The notes below the pieces were generated by a model. The model saw only the letters and a list, made by a program, of their open reading frames with translations. It did not search any database and was not told where the DNA came from. The position numbers and the translations under genes were made by a program. 64,000 nucleotides of DNA from Scolanthus callimorphus (taxonomy: Eukaryota > Cnidaria > Anthozoa > Actiniaria > Edwardsiidae), in the NCBI GenBank assembly GCA_033964015.1, contig CM066919.1, forward strand, positions 19,284,146 through 19,348,145, written 5' to 3'. Below are positions 22,565-34,136 of this stretch, one piece after another. The first letter of the stretch is position 1, and every line of letters starts with the position of its first letter.

Positions 22565-23575
22565 ACAGTAAATGTATGCCAAAATACAAGGATTTGTACT
22601 CAAAATGCACATACCTCAGCCAAAAGTGCCTGACTAGTTTTCTGAGAAGGCTTAATTGTATGAAATCCTAAGGAAAATTTAATTAGCACAATAAATGGTG
22701 AGCAATGCATGTTTTACATGAGATACCAAAACACAAGGATTTGCACTCAAAATGCACATACCTCAGCCAAAAAGTGCCTGATTAGTTTTTTGAAAAGGCT
22801 TGTGAAATCCTAGGGAAAATTTTATTACCAAATATATGGCAATCAATGCATGTTTTACATGAGATACCAAAACACACAGCCTTACACTAAAAATGCCCGT
22901 ACCTCAGCCAAAAAGTGCCTGATTATAGTTTTCTGAGAAGGCTTACGAAATCCCAGGGAAAATTTACTTAGCACAATGAATGGCGAGCAGTGCATGTTTT
23001 ACATGAGATACCAAAACACAAGGATTTGCACTCAAAATGCACATACCTCAGCCAAAAAGTGCTTGATTAGTTTTCTGAGAAGGCTTATGAAATCCCAGGG
23101 AAAATTTAATGACCAAAAAATATGGCAAGCAATGCATGTTTTACATGAGATACCAAAACACACAGCCTTACACTAAAAATGCCCGTACCTGAGCCAAAAA
23201 GTGTCTGATTATGGTTTTCTGAGAAGGCTTACAAAATCCCAGGGAAAATATACTTAGCACAATAAATGGCGAGCAGTGCATGTTTTACATGAGATACCAA
23301 AACACAAGGATTTGCACTCAAAATGCAGATACCTCAGCCAAAAAGTGCTTGATTAGTTTTCTGAGAAGGCTTATGAAATCCCAGGGAAAATTTACTTTGC
23401 ACAATAAATGGCGAGCAGTGCATGTTTTACATGAGATACCAAAACACAAGGATTTGCACTCAAAATGCACATACCTCAGCCAAAATTGAAAAAGTGCCTG
23501 ACTTTAGTTTTCTGAGAAGGATTATGAAATCCCAGGGAAAATTTAGCACCATAATATAAATGGCGAGCAATGCAC
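22565..23575. repeat. Tandem repeat of about 142 bp, six to seven units
   Basis: The landmark CATGTTTTACATGAGATACC recurs at about 22708, 22849, 22993, 23134, 23279 and 23421 (spacing 141-145). Each unit also holds CCTCAGCCAAAAAGTGC. Short frames in different units translate the same repeat and are not genes. A stray unit lies near 25003. Confidence 0.85.
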
Positions 23576-23587
23576 GGCAGGTGTAAA

Positions 23588-23750
23588 GTACAGGTCACAG
23601 GTCGCAGGCCACAGGTCGCAGGTCACAGGTCACAGGTCACAGGTCACAGGTCGCAGGTCACAGGTCACAGGTCACAGGTCACAGGTCACAGGTCACAGGT
23701 CACAGGTCACAGGTCGCAGGTCGCAGGTCACAGGTCGCAGGTCACAGGTA
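23588..23750. repeat. Microsatellite of CAGGTCA / CAGGTCG units
   Basis: Long run of ACAGGTCACAGGTCGCAGGT units. An inverted version with its flanks (ACCTGTGACCTGCGACCTGT) lies at 24887-24972, so both belong to one large inverted repeat. Confidence 0.9.
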
Positions 23751-23995
23751 TTTTTAAGAAGGTATGACTTTTATAAAAAATCGTTTGTAAGATTTTTTGA
23801 AACATTGAACATTGAACTGAGTGCGTTGAAGAACAACATGTTATGTTGTTAACATTACAGATTATACTAAAAGACAATGCCATCTTGACTTCATTTGGTA
23901 AGTCAATTTCGTATTCGTTTGTAAACATTTTTTGAAACACTGAACTGAGTGCGTTGTTGAAGAAAAACATGTTATATTTTGGTAAGTGAACTGGT

Positions 23996-24130
23996 ACTGT
24001 AAAAACCCGCGTATAAGAACCTAGAATTTTAGCCTAAAATAAATTAGGAAACATGGGTTTTTTACACAATGGATAATTCTAGCCTTACAGGTTCTTCAAA
24101 TTCAGGTTCTTATATGCGGGTTTTTACTGT
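23996..24130. mobile_element. Foldback element with AAAAACCCGC ends
   Basis: CTGTAAAAACCCGCGTATAA on the left faces the inverted TTATATGCGGGTTTTTACTG on the right, each followed by GAACCT. Nested in the 5.7-kb element. Confidence 0.65.
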
Positions 24131-24344
24131 ATTCGTTTGTACTGAACTGAGTTAGTTATACATTTACATTCGATGGACGTTGCGACGACAGCAGAAATTT
24201 TGAAGTCCTTGATATTTGTGTATCCATGTTTATCTGGAATGAACATAGTTCTTCCCTTTATTGATGTAGTCTTATTTTTTATTTATGTATAATTACAATC
24301 CTCATTAAATGCACCGTGTGTCTAATTATCCTGCACTTTTTTAA

Positions 24345-24555
24345 AAGTGCAGCCCTAGTGAGCCACTCTTTTGTTGTTGTTTTCAGTCGATACCAGAACA
24401 TGAATTACGTGTAGACATCTTGAAATAGTCTTCTTTAAACAAAGTTTTATTACTCGTTTACCGAATTCAATCAGAAATATTGCAATACATTCCCTAAATC
24501 AGCCAATGGAAATGGATGTTTTCTGTCTCGGTATGTTGCTAGGCTGACATCATGT
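24345..24555. repeat. Solo arm of the intronic element at 45363-46215
   Basis: Shares CTTGAAATAGTCTTCT, ACAAAGTTTTATTA and CTGTCTCGGTATGTTGCTAG in order with 45990-46195. Confidence 0.6.
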
Positions 24556-24886
24556 AGATAGTAGATATTTGTAGATATTAGTACGTAAAAATGAATGACA
24601 ACCAATTGCCAAAAGTACGTGGCGATACAGCATTGCGAATTTTATGGGTAATTAGCAAACCGATCTTCGAGCAAAAGTACAAAGAGAAGTTCAGGTGTAT
24701 TTTTATATGAGTACTAAAAATATCACCTGTGATCCGAAGCCCTGTCGAGATAAGTCTCGTGGGCTCCCTGCAGTCGCCCACAATCAATAATGCGCATTAT
24801 TGTAATAAACATCGCATTTGAAAGAGAACAGGATGTAGAGAGGGGTGTTATTTTTATAAAAGTCAATCTACCTTCTTAAAAATACC

Positions 24887-24972
24887 TGTGACCTGCGACC
24901 TGTGACCTGCGACCTGTGACCTGTGACCTGTGACCTGCGACCTGTGACCTGCGACCTGTGTCCTGTGACCTG
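24887..24972. repeat. Inverted CAGGTCA / CAGGTCG microsatellite
   Basis: Reads ACCTGTGACCTGCGACCTGT and similar. The flanks CTTCTTAAAAATA and TACTTTACACCTGCCG are inverted copies of those beside the run at 23588-23750. Confidence 0.85.
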
Positions 24973-25907
24973 TACTTTACACCTGCCGAGCAATGCATGT
25001 TTTACATGAGATACTAAACGGATACTAAAACACAAGAATTTGCACCAAATGTACATACCTCAGCCAAAAACCTCAGTGCCTGATGAAGGCTTATGAAATC
25101 CTAGGGAAAATATAAAAATCACAATGAATGGTAAGGTACCAAGCACCTTATGTTTTACAAGAGATACAAGACACAAGGATTTGCACCTTAAATGCATTTT
25201 CAATTCAAAATTGAGTCAGATTCGATTGAACAGGAGAAGTTCGAAAGTGCAAGTCAATTCAGCATTATGTATGGCAGTTTGCCGACTAAAAGGTTCTTTT
25301 GATTTGATTTAATAGCCAAAGACAATGCTATAAAGTAACAGAGTCAGAGAGAGAGGACTTACTTTACCATGTCCATTGGTTTTCTCGCTTAACTAGCTGC
25401 CTCTCGAGTTCGACTTCGCTTCTCTAGTTCTATTTCCTTCGCTGAGGCCTTCAGACACCTGAAAAGGGAAGAACGATCGATACAAAGTGCCCAAAGTTAA
25501 TACATATTGTATTCAATAACGAACACAAATGAACAAAAAGCATACTTATCTTCTGGTTGAAGTTCTTGCAATGTTTTAACGGTTCCAAACGGTTTGCCCG
25601 CCACAGTATTGCGCAGTCGTTACCTCGAATAACCGCTGACCAGATGCGCCGAGGAGCAGCACCGGGAAGGCGCGAAACGGCGCCACTATCTTCGCAATTT
25701 AGCAGCAAGACTAAATAAACCACCCCTTTTACAGTTAAATTATTGTCGACTCAATCAGAATCCCATAGCTCAATTCTTACAAGCGAGATTTGACGTTGAT
25801 AGCTGAAGTCGACAAAAACACAGGGTACCCGCGCGCAAAGAAAGTTCAAAGCTCGAATTACTTTCACTAAAATAATACTCAAATCTTTTGGAAGATTTAC
25901 AGTGAAT

Positions 25908-26173
25908 CAGGGGCGTAGCCAGGGGGGGTTCCAGGGGTTCCGGAACCCCCCCTCTCCCGCAGCGGAACCCCCCCTCGCCTCTGTTCTGGACCGACTTGCT
26001 ACTAAAATTGTAAATATTTAATAGACATCAAATAAAAGCTCCAATAAAATGTAGCAAATTTGTTCAAACGCTAGTTTTTCCCCGAGATCAATATTTTTGG
26101 CTGGGTTTCCTGTGGCGAGAACGCAAAAACACATTTGGAACCCCACCTCTCATAACTGCTGGCTACGCCCCTG
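25908..26173. mobile_element. hAT-like non-autonomous element with CAGGGGCGTAGCCAG ends
   Basis: Perfect inverted ends CAGGGGCGTAGCCAG and CTGGCTACGCCCCTG, both directly flanked by TGAAT. End sequences of this type are common in hAT-related non-autonomous elements (established knowledge, assignment inferred). A full 8-bp target duplication is not seen. It abuts the element at 26174-26377. Confidence 0.7.
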
Positions 26174-26377
26174 TGAATGATTGGTAAGGATTCTATAGTC
26201 TGAATTCTCGACTGCAGAATCACTCGACTCCAGAACTCCACATTAAATTTCACTTGACTAAATGAAAACGTCGCACTCGTCACTTCGCGACTTGTGAGTT
26301 TTCGCGTGAAATTTACCGTGGAATTCACTCGTCGATCGTGTGATGAATTTATCTATAGAATCCGTACCAATCATTCA
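26174..26377. mobile_element. 204-bp TIR element with TGAATGATTGGTA ends
   Basis: 25-bp inverted ends beginning TGAATGATTGGTA(A/C)GGAT with a single mismatch. The hAT-like element directly to the left seems to have inserted at its terminal TGAAT. Confidence 0.7.
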
Positions 26378-26387
26378 GTAAATATTT

Positions 26388-26700
26388 CAGGGCTGTTTTA
26401 GAAGTTTTGAGAAGGTCTGAAAGGGACCAATTCTTGGGGCTGAATTACAACCCGCAAGCGATTCGGCACTTGGTATCTAAAACAAATCTTTTAGGGCTGT
26501 TTTATCAGTTTTGAGAAGGTCTGAAGGGGACCAATTCTGGGGGCTGAATAAGAACCCACAAGCAATTCGGCACTTGATATCTAAAACAAAACTTCTATGG
26601 CTGTTTTATCAGTTTTGAGAAGGTCTGAAAGGGACCAATTCTGGGAGCTGAATTAGAACCCGCAAGCAATTCGACCCGTATCTCCTAAATCAGATCTACT
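26388..26700. repeat. Three tandem subterminal repeats of about 104 bp
   Basis: AGTTTTGAGAAGGTCTGAA recurs at about 104-bp steps, each followed by GGGACCAATTCT and AACCCGCAAGC. They form the inner part of the right end of the 5.7-kb element. Confidence 0.7.
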
Positions 26701-26863
26701 CGTTCAGAGTAAATCGGCACAATGTGGGGCTATTTCAGAACATCATTTGACGGAAATGGCTCCTTTTCTGTAATCAGACCTTGCAAGGTCTAATATAGAA
26801 CCGCTACGAAAGGGGCTGAATTGGTAAATGGGGCTGAATCAGCTCTCTCAAAATTACAGTGTA

Positions 26864-28020
26864 GCGGGTTCATCAATCTGCTCTAGCCAAATCTTCTAGA
26901 TAGCGGGTTGACCCTCAACCTGCTCTAGCTGGTTGAGAAACTTTGATTCAGTATTAATACTAGATACACTAGTCTCAGAGCAGGTTGAGGCTTAACCCGC
27001 TACAGCAGGTTCGGCTAGAGCGGGTTGGTGAACCCGCTAGAGCTGGTATGATATACTATACTGAATCAATGTTTCTCAGCCCACCATAGGAAGTTGAGGC
27101 TCAACCCGCTAGAGCATGTTCGGCTAGAGCGGGTTGGTGAACCCGCTAGAGCTGGTTGAGAGCCTAGTATATACTATACTGAATCAATGTTTCTCAACCC
27201 GCTAGAGCAGGTTGAGGCTCAACCCGCTAGAGCAGGTTCGGCTAGAGCAGGTTGGTGAACTCGCTAGAGTTGGTTGACATGGTCGAGAGCCTATTGTATG
27301 ATATACTATACTGAATCAATGTTTCTCAGCCCACCAGAGGAAGTTGATTCTCAACCCGCTAGAGCAGGTTCGGCTAGAGCGGGTTGGTGAACCCGCTAGA
27401 GCTGGTTGAGAGCCTAGTATATACTATACTGAATCAATGTTTCTCAACCCGCTAGAGCACAGGTTGAGGGTCAACCCGCTACATCAGGTTCGGCTAGAGC
27501 GTTTTGATGAACCCGCTAGGAAGAGCTGGTTGAGAGCCTAGTATACACCTATTTCAATTAACGTTGCTCTGCAAAACCATGAACCATGCATCATAATGAA
27601 GACGCTATTTCTCGTATTTTCCTCGAGTTTGGCAAACCAAACTAAACTAAAACCACCCAATGTCACTTTTTTACTACGTTTAGACACAATTTGGCGTGAA
27701 CCGCTTCGTTTTAGGCAGCAATCACCATTACGACTTATGGTTCATGGTTCATGGTTTTATGTTTTGCAGAGCAACGTTAATTGAAACAGGTGTATAATAT
27801 ACTAAATCAATGTTTCTCAACTCGCTAGAGCAGGATGGAGGGTCAACCCGCTAGAGCAGGTTCGGCGAGAGCGGGTTGATGAACCCGCTAGAGCTTGTTG
27901 AGAGAGCTTGTATATACTATACTAAATTAATGTTTCTCAACCCGCTAGAGCAGGTTGCATGCGGCTAGAGCGGGTTGGTGAACCCGCTAGAGCTGGTCGA
28001 GAGTCTAGTATATAACTAGG
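26864..28020. repeat. Satellite (CTAGAGC / GGTTGAGAGCC), right part
   Basis: About eight units of 117-133 bp. GAATCAATGTTTCTCA recurs at about 27063, 27181, 27314 and 27431. A 247-bp element splits the array at 27546-27792. Confidence 0.85.
27546..27792. mobile_element. 247-bp MITE inserted in the satellite at TA
   Basis: Inverted ends CACCT(A/G)TTTCAATTAACG with TA on both outer sides (27544-27545, 27793-27794). The satellite sequence resumes across the site. Arms contain CCATGAACCATG on both sides. Confidence 0.8.
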
Positions 28021-28551
28021 CTTAAATGCTTACATGTATTAAGAATTTTAAGAAAAGAAGGGTTAAGCAGAGAGAGATCGACCACCTATTTAAGGTGGAT
28101 CGACCCAGTAATTTTGCACATGCCAACTGATTTTGAACCACTCATATAACAACAGGTTGATTCTTTCGCACAGCCAATATAACACACATACTACCAATAG
28201 ATTGAAATATATGTCAGTACAAAAGTTGGGGAGATCGGAGTTAGTATCACGTGGCAATCGGACCACGCCTATTTTTACTCTCACCCCAGTTTCAGGCTGT
28301 ACCGACATTTTTTTGATAAATGCTCTAAGATACCTCGAGATTGAGTGATTGCCTCCGCGTAAACGAAGTTTGACTAAATTCTACAAGCCCGATCTGAAGA
28401 TATTAGGACTTATAAATCATGGCTATAATTTATGCAAAATTCAGTGTAGCGAATAAATATGTCAGAGTTTGATACTTCATGTTTATAAATTGAAGGTTTT
28501 TTATAGCTCATTCTATTTGTAATTGTTCAAGGAAGGTCATGCTTTTGATTA

Positions 28552-30456
28552 AGGGACGTGTCATTATTTAGCGGGGGGGAGGGCTCCTATTTTTGTGGGG
28601 AGGGTCCTAATTTTTTTCGCGTGTCTAAAGGGAGGGTCCAAATTTTTTTCACTCCTGTTTGGGGGAGGGTCATAATTTTTTTCAGCATCATTTGGACGAT
28701 GAAGAGGGTAAAACAAATAGCGATAGTGGTTATTTCAGCAACTTCTCCATAAAAATTTCGGCGCGCTTTGCGCGCATTAACAATGACATCTCACATACTC
28801 TTTGAGATAATGATAGATACTACCGTTGACAAGAACAAGCTATCTTGACGAGGAAAATCAAACTCTCCCAAAATTTCCCTGCAAATGATAGGCCTGGAGG
28901 GCATGTCACTATATGTTTGAAGGAAGACCCCTTAGATAAGCGTGAGTTTTCGACGTTACAAGCATAGAAATTCGTCCGTTGGGCCGCGCTTCGCGCACAT
29001 GAATATTAATAACTTCGTCATTTGCGGAGCGCAGTTGTGCGCATGAATAATATAACCTAACCTATATAGTTGAGGTAGTGTACTTCCTGAGCTCCTGACA
29101 GGCTTTGTTTACTATGCCGTACACAAAACATGTTCATCTACCCTTTCTCTGAGGCTTGATGAAATGCGATGAACAAACAAAAAAACGATGAACAAACAAA
29201 CAAACGTTTATCAAAATTTGGGCGCGTTTCGCGCCCAACGAAAAGGATATGCGAGCCCGTTTTTCTGTAAAATGTCTCCAGTACTAGGTCAAACAGGGAA
29301 CGGGAGATGTGGGATTACGTTAATCATTGTACTTGGAGGGAGGATCACTGCATTTTACCCGTATATTACCAAACATTCTCACGTAAATAATCGAGGCGAT
29401 GAATAATAACCGCGGTTCCTTATGCACAGTCAATTGACACCCCGGCCCCCACCCCCGGAACAGGGCGGGAAAGTAACGCGGTCAGGCCGGGGATTTAACA
29501 CATTATTATCTACGGAAGGGCAGGGAATTTAACACGGACCTTCTATAGCGGGGATATTCAGCGGGGAATTAACGCTGAACCAGAACCGAGGTCGTGAGGA
29601 TTTTGGGAGGGATCACTTCATTTTTGGGCGAGTGAAAGGGGAGGATCTCTCGAAACCTGAAGCCTTGAAAGGGAGACTCCAGCAACGAGTTCTATATCAT
29701 TTTCTAGTTTTATTTTACTCATTATGTTGAAAATTTCGGCGCGCTTCGCGCGCATAAGGAATGACATCTAATCTAGTTTTAGAGTTGCCCAAAGAAAATA
29801 CGCTTGTGGCGCTTAAATGGAATGCGTACGGATGTCGTTACAAGCACGTCTATCTTGGCAAGGACAAATGAAAACCCCCAAAAGCCCTCCAGTGATACGC
29901 CTGGTTGGCAGTCTATATGTTCGAAAGAAGTGAGTTCGACGTTTAATACAAGCTGCATAGAAATTCGTTTTTGGGCTGCGCTTCACGCACATGAATAATA
30001 ATAATTTGTAGCGCGTGAAGAATAAAACCAACAGGCTTTTTTACTACACGCAGAAAATAAAACGTTTATCTTTTCACTGGAGGCTTGATGAAATGCGTTT
30101 ATCAAAATAAAGGCGCGTTTCGCCATGTTGCAAAAGTGTCCCCGGGGCCTGGAGCTTTAACAACGACCATGTCCCTGGTGACCGGGAAAAAAGTAACATT
30201 TAACACTTAGTGAATGTTAAATCGGGGGGCCGCGATGTCAATTGACTGGTGCATGACAGAAGTCACTTGGACAATAGTCTATCTAACAGGTTTTTCAGAA
30301 AAAAATTGTATGGGGGAGGGTCCCATTTTTTTTTTACCTACGACTGGGGGAGGGTCACATTTTTTTGGTTATGTTCAAGGGGAGGGTCCTAATTTTTTTA
30401 GCCTTGTTTGAAAAAAATGGGAGCCCTCCTCCCCCGGTAAATAATGACACGTCCCT
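28552..30456. mobile_element. TIR element, AGGGACGTGTCATTATTTA family (copy 2 of 3, 1.9 kb)
   Basis: Same inverted ends as 4503-5645 and 55590-57339 but lying in the opposite orientation, judged by which end carries the CCTTGTTTGAAAAAAATGGG subterminal unit. The interior holds GCGCGAAGCGCGCC-type hairpins and about 0.8 kb of sequence that copy 1 lacks and copy 3 retains. No transposase. Confidence 0.75.
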
Positions 30457-31035
30457 AAAATTAAATATTATTTTGCGACTTCGAAAAATATAGAAATGTA
30501 AGTATCAACATCATTGCCCCATGCAACAGCTCAACGCTAAAACTAATTATGGCAAGAGGCGTTTCGAAAATAGAGGTGCATTTATATGGAATCGTCTTCC
30601 AGATAACTTGCGCCCAATGCAATAAAATCAATGAGTCCGCCTGCTTCTTCGATTCTCTTGATTGATTTTGTACGAGAACTTTTAATCTGGACTTATTATT
30701 TAAAATAGTGTAGGGTGATGTATGTATTCCTCCCCACCCTTCTACAGCCAGTATTTATTGACCTCGGGTCTCAACTCACTCGCTATATTTATATTGTGGC
30801 GTCCAGGCCGCGCGTGTCCGAAATTGCACCACTTGTTCATATCAGTCGGCGGAGGACTTCGGAGAACTTCAACTTGCCGTCAGGTAAATAAACTGAACCC
30901 CCGGGGAATCTCATTGCTTATACCCACTCCCCATCACCTTTCGTTGTAAGCATTTAGTATTTTTCTGATATAAAAAAAAAAGTGAAATGAAAAGAAAAAA
31001 AAGAAAGACAGACGACCCATATGAATGCTTCGTTA

Positions 31036-31041
31036 TTTATT
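31036..31041 (-). terminator. Conserved poly(A) signal in the copy 4 3' flank
   Basis: AATAAA on the minus strand in the flank shared with copies 2 and 3, about 750 nt past the copy 4 stop. Confidence 0.4.
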
Positions 31042-31146
31042 AAAAATCATCACGTGACTACAAAACTAAAGTGTAAACAGCCGTTCTACGTGCTTGACTA
31101 AAAGTTAAATTCCGATTTACATCTAGTTTTATCCTATAACTACACT

Positions 31147-31291
31147 TCTCAGATGCCTGGGGCTCTGACCGGGCTTCCTCTGTTCGGGGATGAACCGCGA
31201 GAAGCGCGAGGGCTTGGTCGTGGTGACGTCACTCTTCCTTTCTCCTATCCACCACAGGGAGCCCATCAGAACGCCAGTTACTAGTCTGCGC
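31147..31291. mobile_element. TIR element, family D, in the 3' region of copy 4
   Basis: Diverged copy of 13407-13549: GCTCTGACCGGGCTTCCTCT on the left and CCACAGGGAGCCCATCAGAA on the right. It sits at the same place relative to the gene as in copy 3. Confidence 0.6.
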
Positions 31292-31789
31292 TACTCAGTC
31301 TCAGGTCAGTGGCATGCAATCGATATAAAAACTGATCAGATGTATTTGGAAGAACAGGAGCAATATTTTAGGGGTAGGGATGCTTGGTCAAAAAGAATTT
31401 GATTCCAAAAAGATAGGGGCTTGGTCGTAGTCTGCTAGCAGCCCGGGGCGCGCGCGTGCCCCAGAGAAGCGCGAAGAGCCCCCGACAAACGCCAGAGAGC
31501 GACAATGACTCTTTGCGCTTTACTGAGAAAAACGCCAAAGTAGGGGCTGCTAGTGGTCCAGCCTAAATTTAACCCCAAAAAGTAGCATAACAAGCATCAA
31601 CTAGGAGAGAACTTATTTATGAGTCATTCTGTAACTCCTGAAAGTTTGATCTTATTCTTTAACAAGCCACTCTGTACACCGAGTAAGACGTAAAAAATCG
31701 ATTATACAAAAAATCGTGTCCAAAATTCAAACGCCGCGGCCATGTCTGTGTCCAGTTTCATTTTCCAATATTTGACTGATATTGGGATT

Positions 31790-34019
31790 TTATTCGCATC
31801 CACGGAGACAATTCTGACGATAGATTGAATAAGAATACCTGCCATTATTATGAGGACAACTTGAAAAACAACTCCTGCGCGCACTTTTTGTCTTTAAATT
31901 ATTGCATTTTCCATACACACATTGTCTAAGGGAATAGTAATGCGAATATTGCGAGCATTTTTGAGTGCACATTGAATAACAACGGTTACAATAACAAGCC
32001 CAGATGGTTTTGCCGTGAACCGCTCAGTGGTTTGCAGGAAACCTTTCCTTGAGGCGAACAACCCATAATCCTCCAACTATGATGATGATAAAAACCTGTA
32101 ATAAATAAAAGATAATTTACCCAATATTTTGCTATAAAATTAAGAAATCTCGCTTATAATTTTGTGATCGAAAAAAAAAAGCGGTATTGCATCACAGTTT
32201 TATAACAAAATTATACCGATTCGCACATTTAAAGAACTCACTCCTGAACTCACTTTTTCCTCAGCTTTTTCATATCAAAAATACCCTGATCAAAACCGAC
32301 GTTTCTGAAATGGCTCCCATATTTATTTTTCGGGATGATCGTCGGAAATTTCCAGTTTCACTCCTAAAAGATATATAACAAACATGGCGTAGCTCAAATA
32401 ATCTGTTTCCCGGAAAACCCTATACGATACCCTAAAATGTAAAAGACGAGGCCTGATGCGCCAAGAAAGCGCGAAGCGTACTAATCTCTCTTTCTTGTAC
32501 GTTTTTTAGAAGCACCCCCCCCCCCCCCCCCGGGTTCTTAGTTTGGGTACATTTTTCCCTACCTCTTTTAGCCACCATTTTCCCGAAGTCCTCACTGTTA
32601 GCGAGACTATCATCACCTGTCGAAAATAATAGAATTTGAAACTGAAATTTGAGTGTGTTGAATGGTTTCCCAGTAACACATCCTCTGGTGTCTATAGAAG
32701 GAATTAAAGTATCTAAAATTTTAACCATGCATTTTCAAAACATTAGCTTCCTGGGGGACTCATCTTTTGTCAATTATGTTTCTCCAATGCAACAATGCCC
32801 ATGTTAAAAGAGAGTGAAGTTCCGACTGAAACTGATCTTCCTTTACCACTGTGTCTTACAGATGTTTGAGGGTGAATTTGCAAACTTGGCTTAAATGCGA
32901 GGTGTCACGTTAAATCAGGGAGTGAGAGAATCGAGAATCCTTGTTCCTGATAAAAGTAAATAGAGTCCTAAAGTGGCGTTACAAATTTAAAAAAAAATCG
33001 AATGTCACATTTTTTTTTCACCAATAGTGAAAGACCAACTCCAAAAAGAACGTTGCATGCAAATAATGAGGTGAATCGGTTGCAACGCGAGCGAGTTTGG
33101 CCCGCTGATTTTACATAATTCTCTTTAACAAATCACTGTATTTAGGACTCGGTTCCAAATGTTTTAAAAAATACAGGGTCGAGGCCTCACGGTTCGCGAG
33201 AATACCCTTGTAACAAACTATTTAACATGGCAACATTCTCATAAAAAAAATACCTTCGGGCTGTTCTTCTGGCATGGAATCTTCATTGATGAAGGAAGAA
33301 TCTTCCTTGGGAACTACAAAATAAAATATCACTGCTGTCATGGATTTAAGACCCAGAAACCAAGTGAGTTATAACTAAGTTATATGTTTCTGAGAGAACT
33401 TGATACTGTTCAATTTTAATTTCGTTCAACAAACTTGTGAAACACAGTGGATGCATTAGAATGAAAGATCCACTTGTTACTATGTTAGACCACGGGGGTT
33501 GACAAAAACCTCAAAATGCTTCCGTGGGTCTTCATAAAAAAAATGTCGGTACGTGCGTTCTCCTTGCCTTGCTCTCCATTTTCCCCTAGCTGTTATTGTT
33601 ACATCTTGAAGTACACAGTTGGTAATAACATGTAATAATTTTAGCAAATCAGCGACATTAGATAGCTTTGTTCCCCGGGCCGTAGCAGTTTCTGCTCAGC
33701 CTCTGCATATCATGCCACACCCAAAACGGTGAACACGAATTGCTGATTTAAACTAAGTTCATCAAATTATTCAAGGGGTTTCAAAATTGTTAATATCAGC
33801 AATACACTTTTCGCTAGTGCGTACTGAACAGGAATTGAGAAATAGCTACATGTGTACGTCGTGCTTGAGATAAAAACTTTAAGAGGAAAGTACAATTTTG
33901 AGAGGTAAAAGAGTTTAAATTGATGACTTACAATCTTCAGGTTGATCCTCGGTGTTGCTGTCGGATGGGGCAGCGGCCGCAAGGGCCACGAGGCCAAGTA
34001 GCAAGATAATCAGCTTCAT
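31790..34019 (-). pseudogene. Cysteine-rich prepropeptide copy 4, frameshifted
   Basis: Exons correspond to 34019-33932, 33313-33254, 32616-32563 and 32095-31790. The signal exon, both propeptide exons and the Lys-Arg site are intact with good splice sites and correct phases. In the last exon the frame is lost near 32005-32020: relative to copy 3 two bases are missing just before the conserved GCAAAACCATCTGGG stretch, and a stop follows soon after. Downstream of the break the cysteine-rich pattern continues in another frame to a stop at 31790-31792, with altered spacing between its last cysteine pairs. The change is not in a long homopolymer, so a real inactivation is more likely than a read error. 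It could still make a truncated peptide with two cysteines. Intron 2 lacks the CCAAT minisatellite. Confidence 0.75.
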
Positions 34020-34113
34020 CTTTTGACTTGTTCTTGTTCTTTTTCTTGGTCTTTTACTTTCTCACTTTTTGGGCTGCACGTCAGAGTGATGATTTCTGAG
34101 GTCCTCGGTCCTG

Positions 34114-34136
34114 CTTTTATGCGCTCTCTGCTTATC
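34114..34136 (-). promoter_or_regulatory. Core promoter of cysteine-rich copy 4
   Basis: GATAAG (34136-34131) and CATAAAAG (34121-34114) on the minus strand, about 95 nt before the ATG. The promoter is still well preserved although the last exon is broken. Confidence 0.6.

Larger units (their letters stand above)
21139..26861. mobile_element. 5.7-kb non-autonomous TIR element flanked by TA
   Basis: Both ends carry the same 28-bp terminal inverted repeat starting CACTGTAATTTTGAGAGAGC, with a TA on each outer side (21137-21138, 26862-26863). Joining the flanks across the TA gives the normal satellite sequence (CCAGCTC-TA-GCGGGTT), so the empty site is recognisable. Subterminal repeats of about 100 bp occur at both ends. 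The interior holds minisatellites and nested elements; no transposase frame is visible. TA duplication is typical of the Tc1/mariner-type superfamily, which is an inference here. Confidence 0.7.

Noticed and set aside
22976..23489. Frames MNGEQCMFYMRYQNTRIC and similar, repeated
   Set aside because: The same peptide recurs because the 142-bp DNA unit recurs; there are no start or splice features.
25451..25723. 90-residue minus-strand frame in the 5.7-kb element, considered as a captured exon
   Set aside because: A plausible donor follows it, but the peptide resembles nothing I know and no second exon was found.
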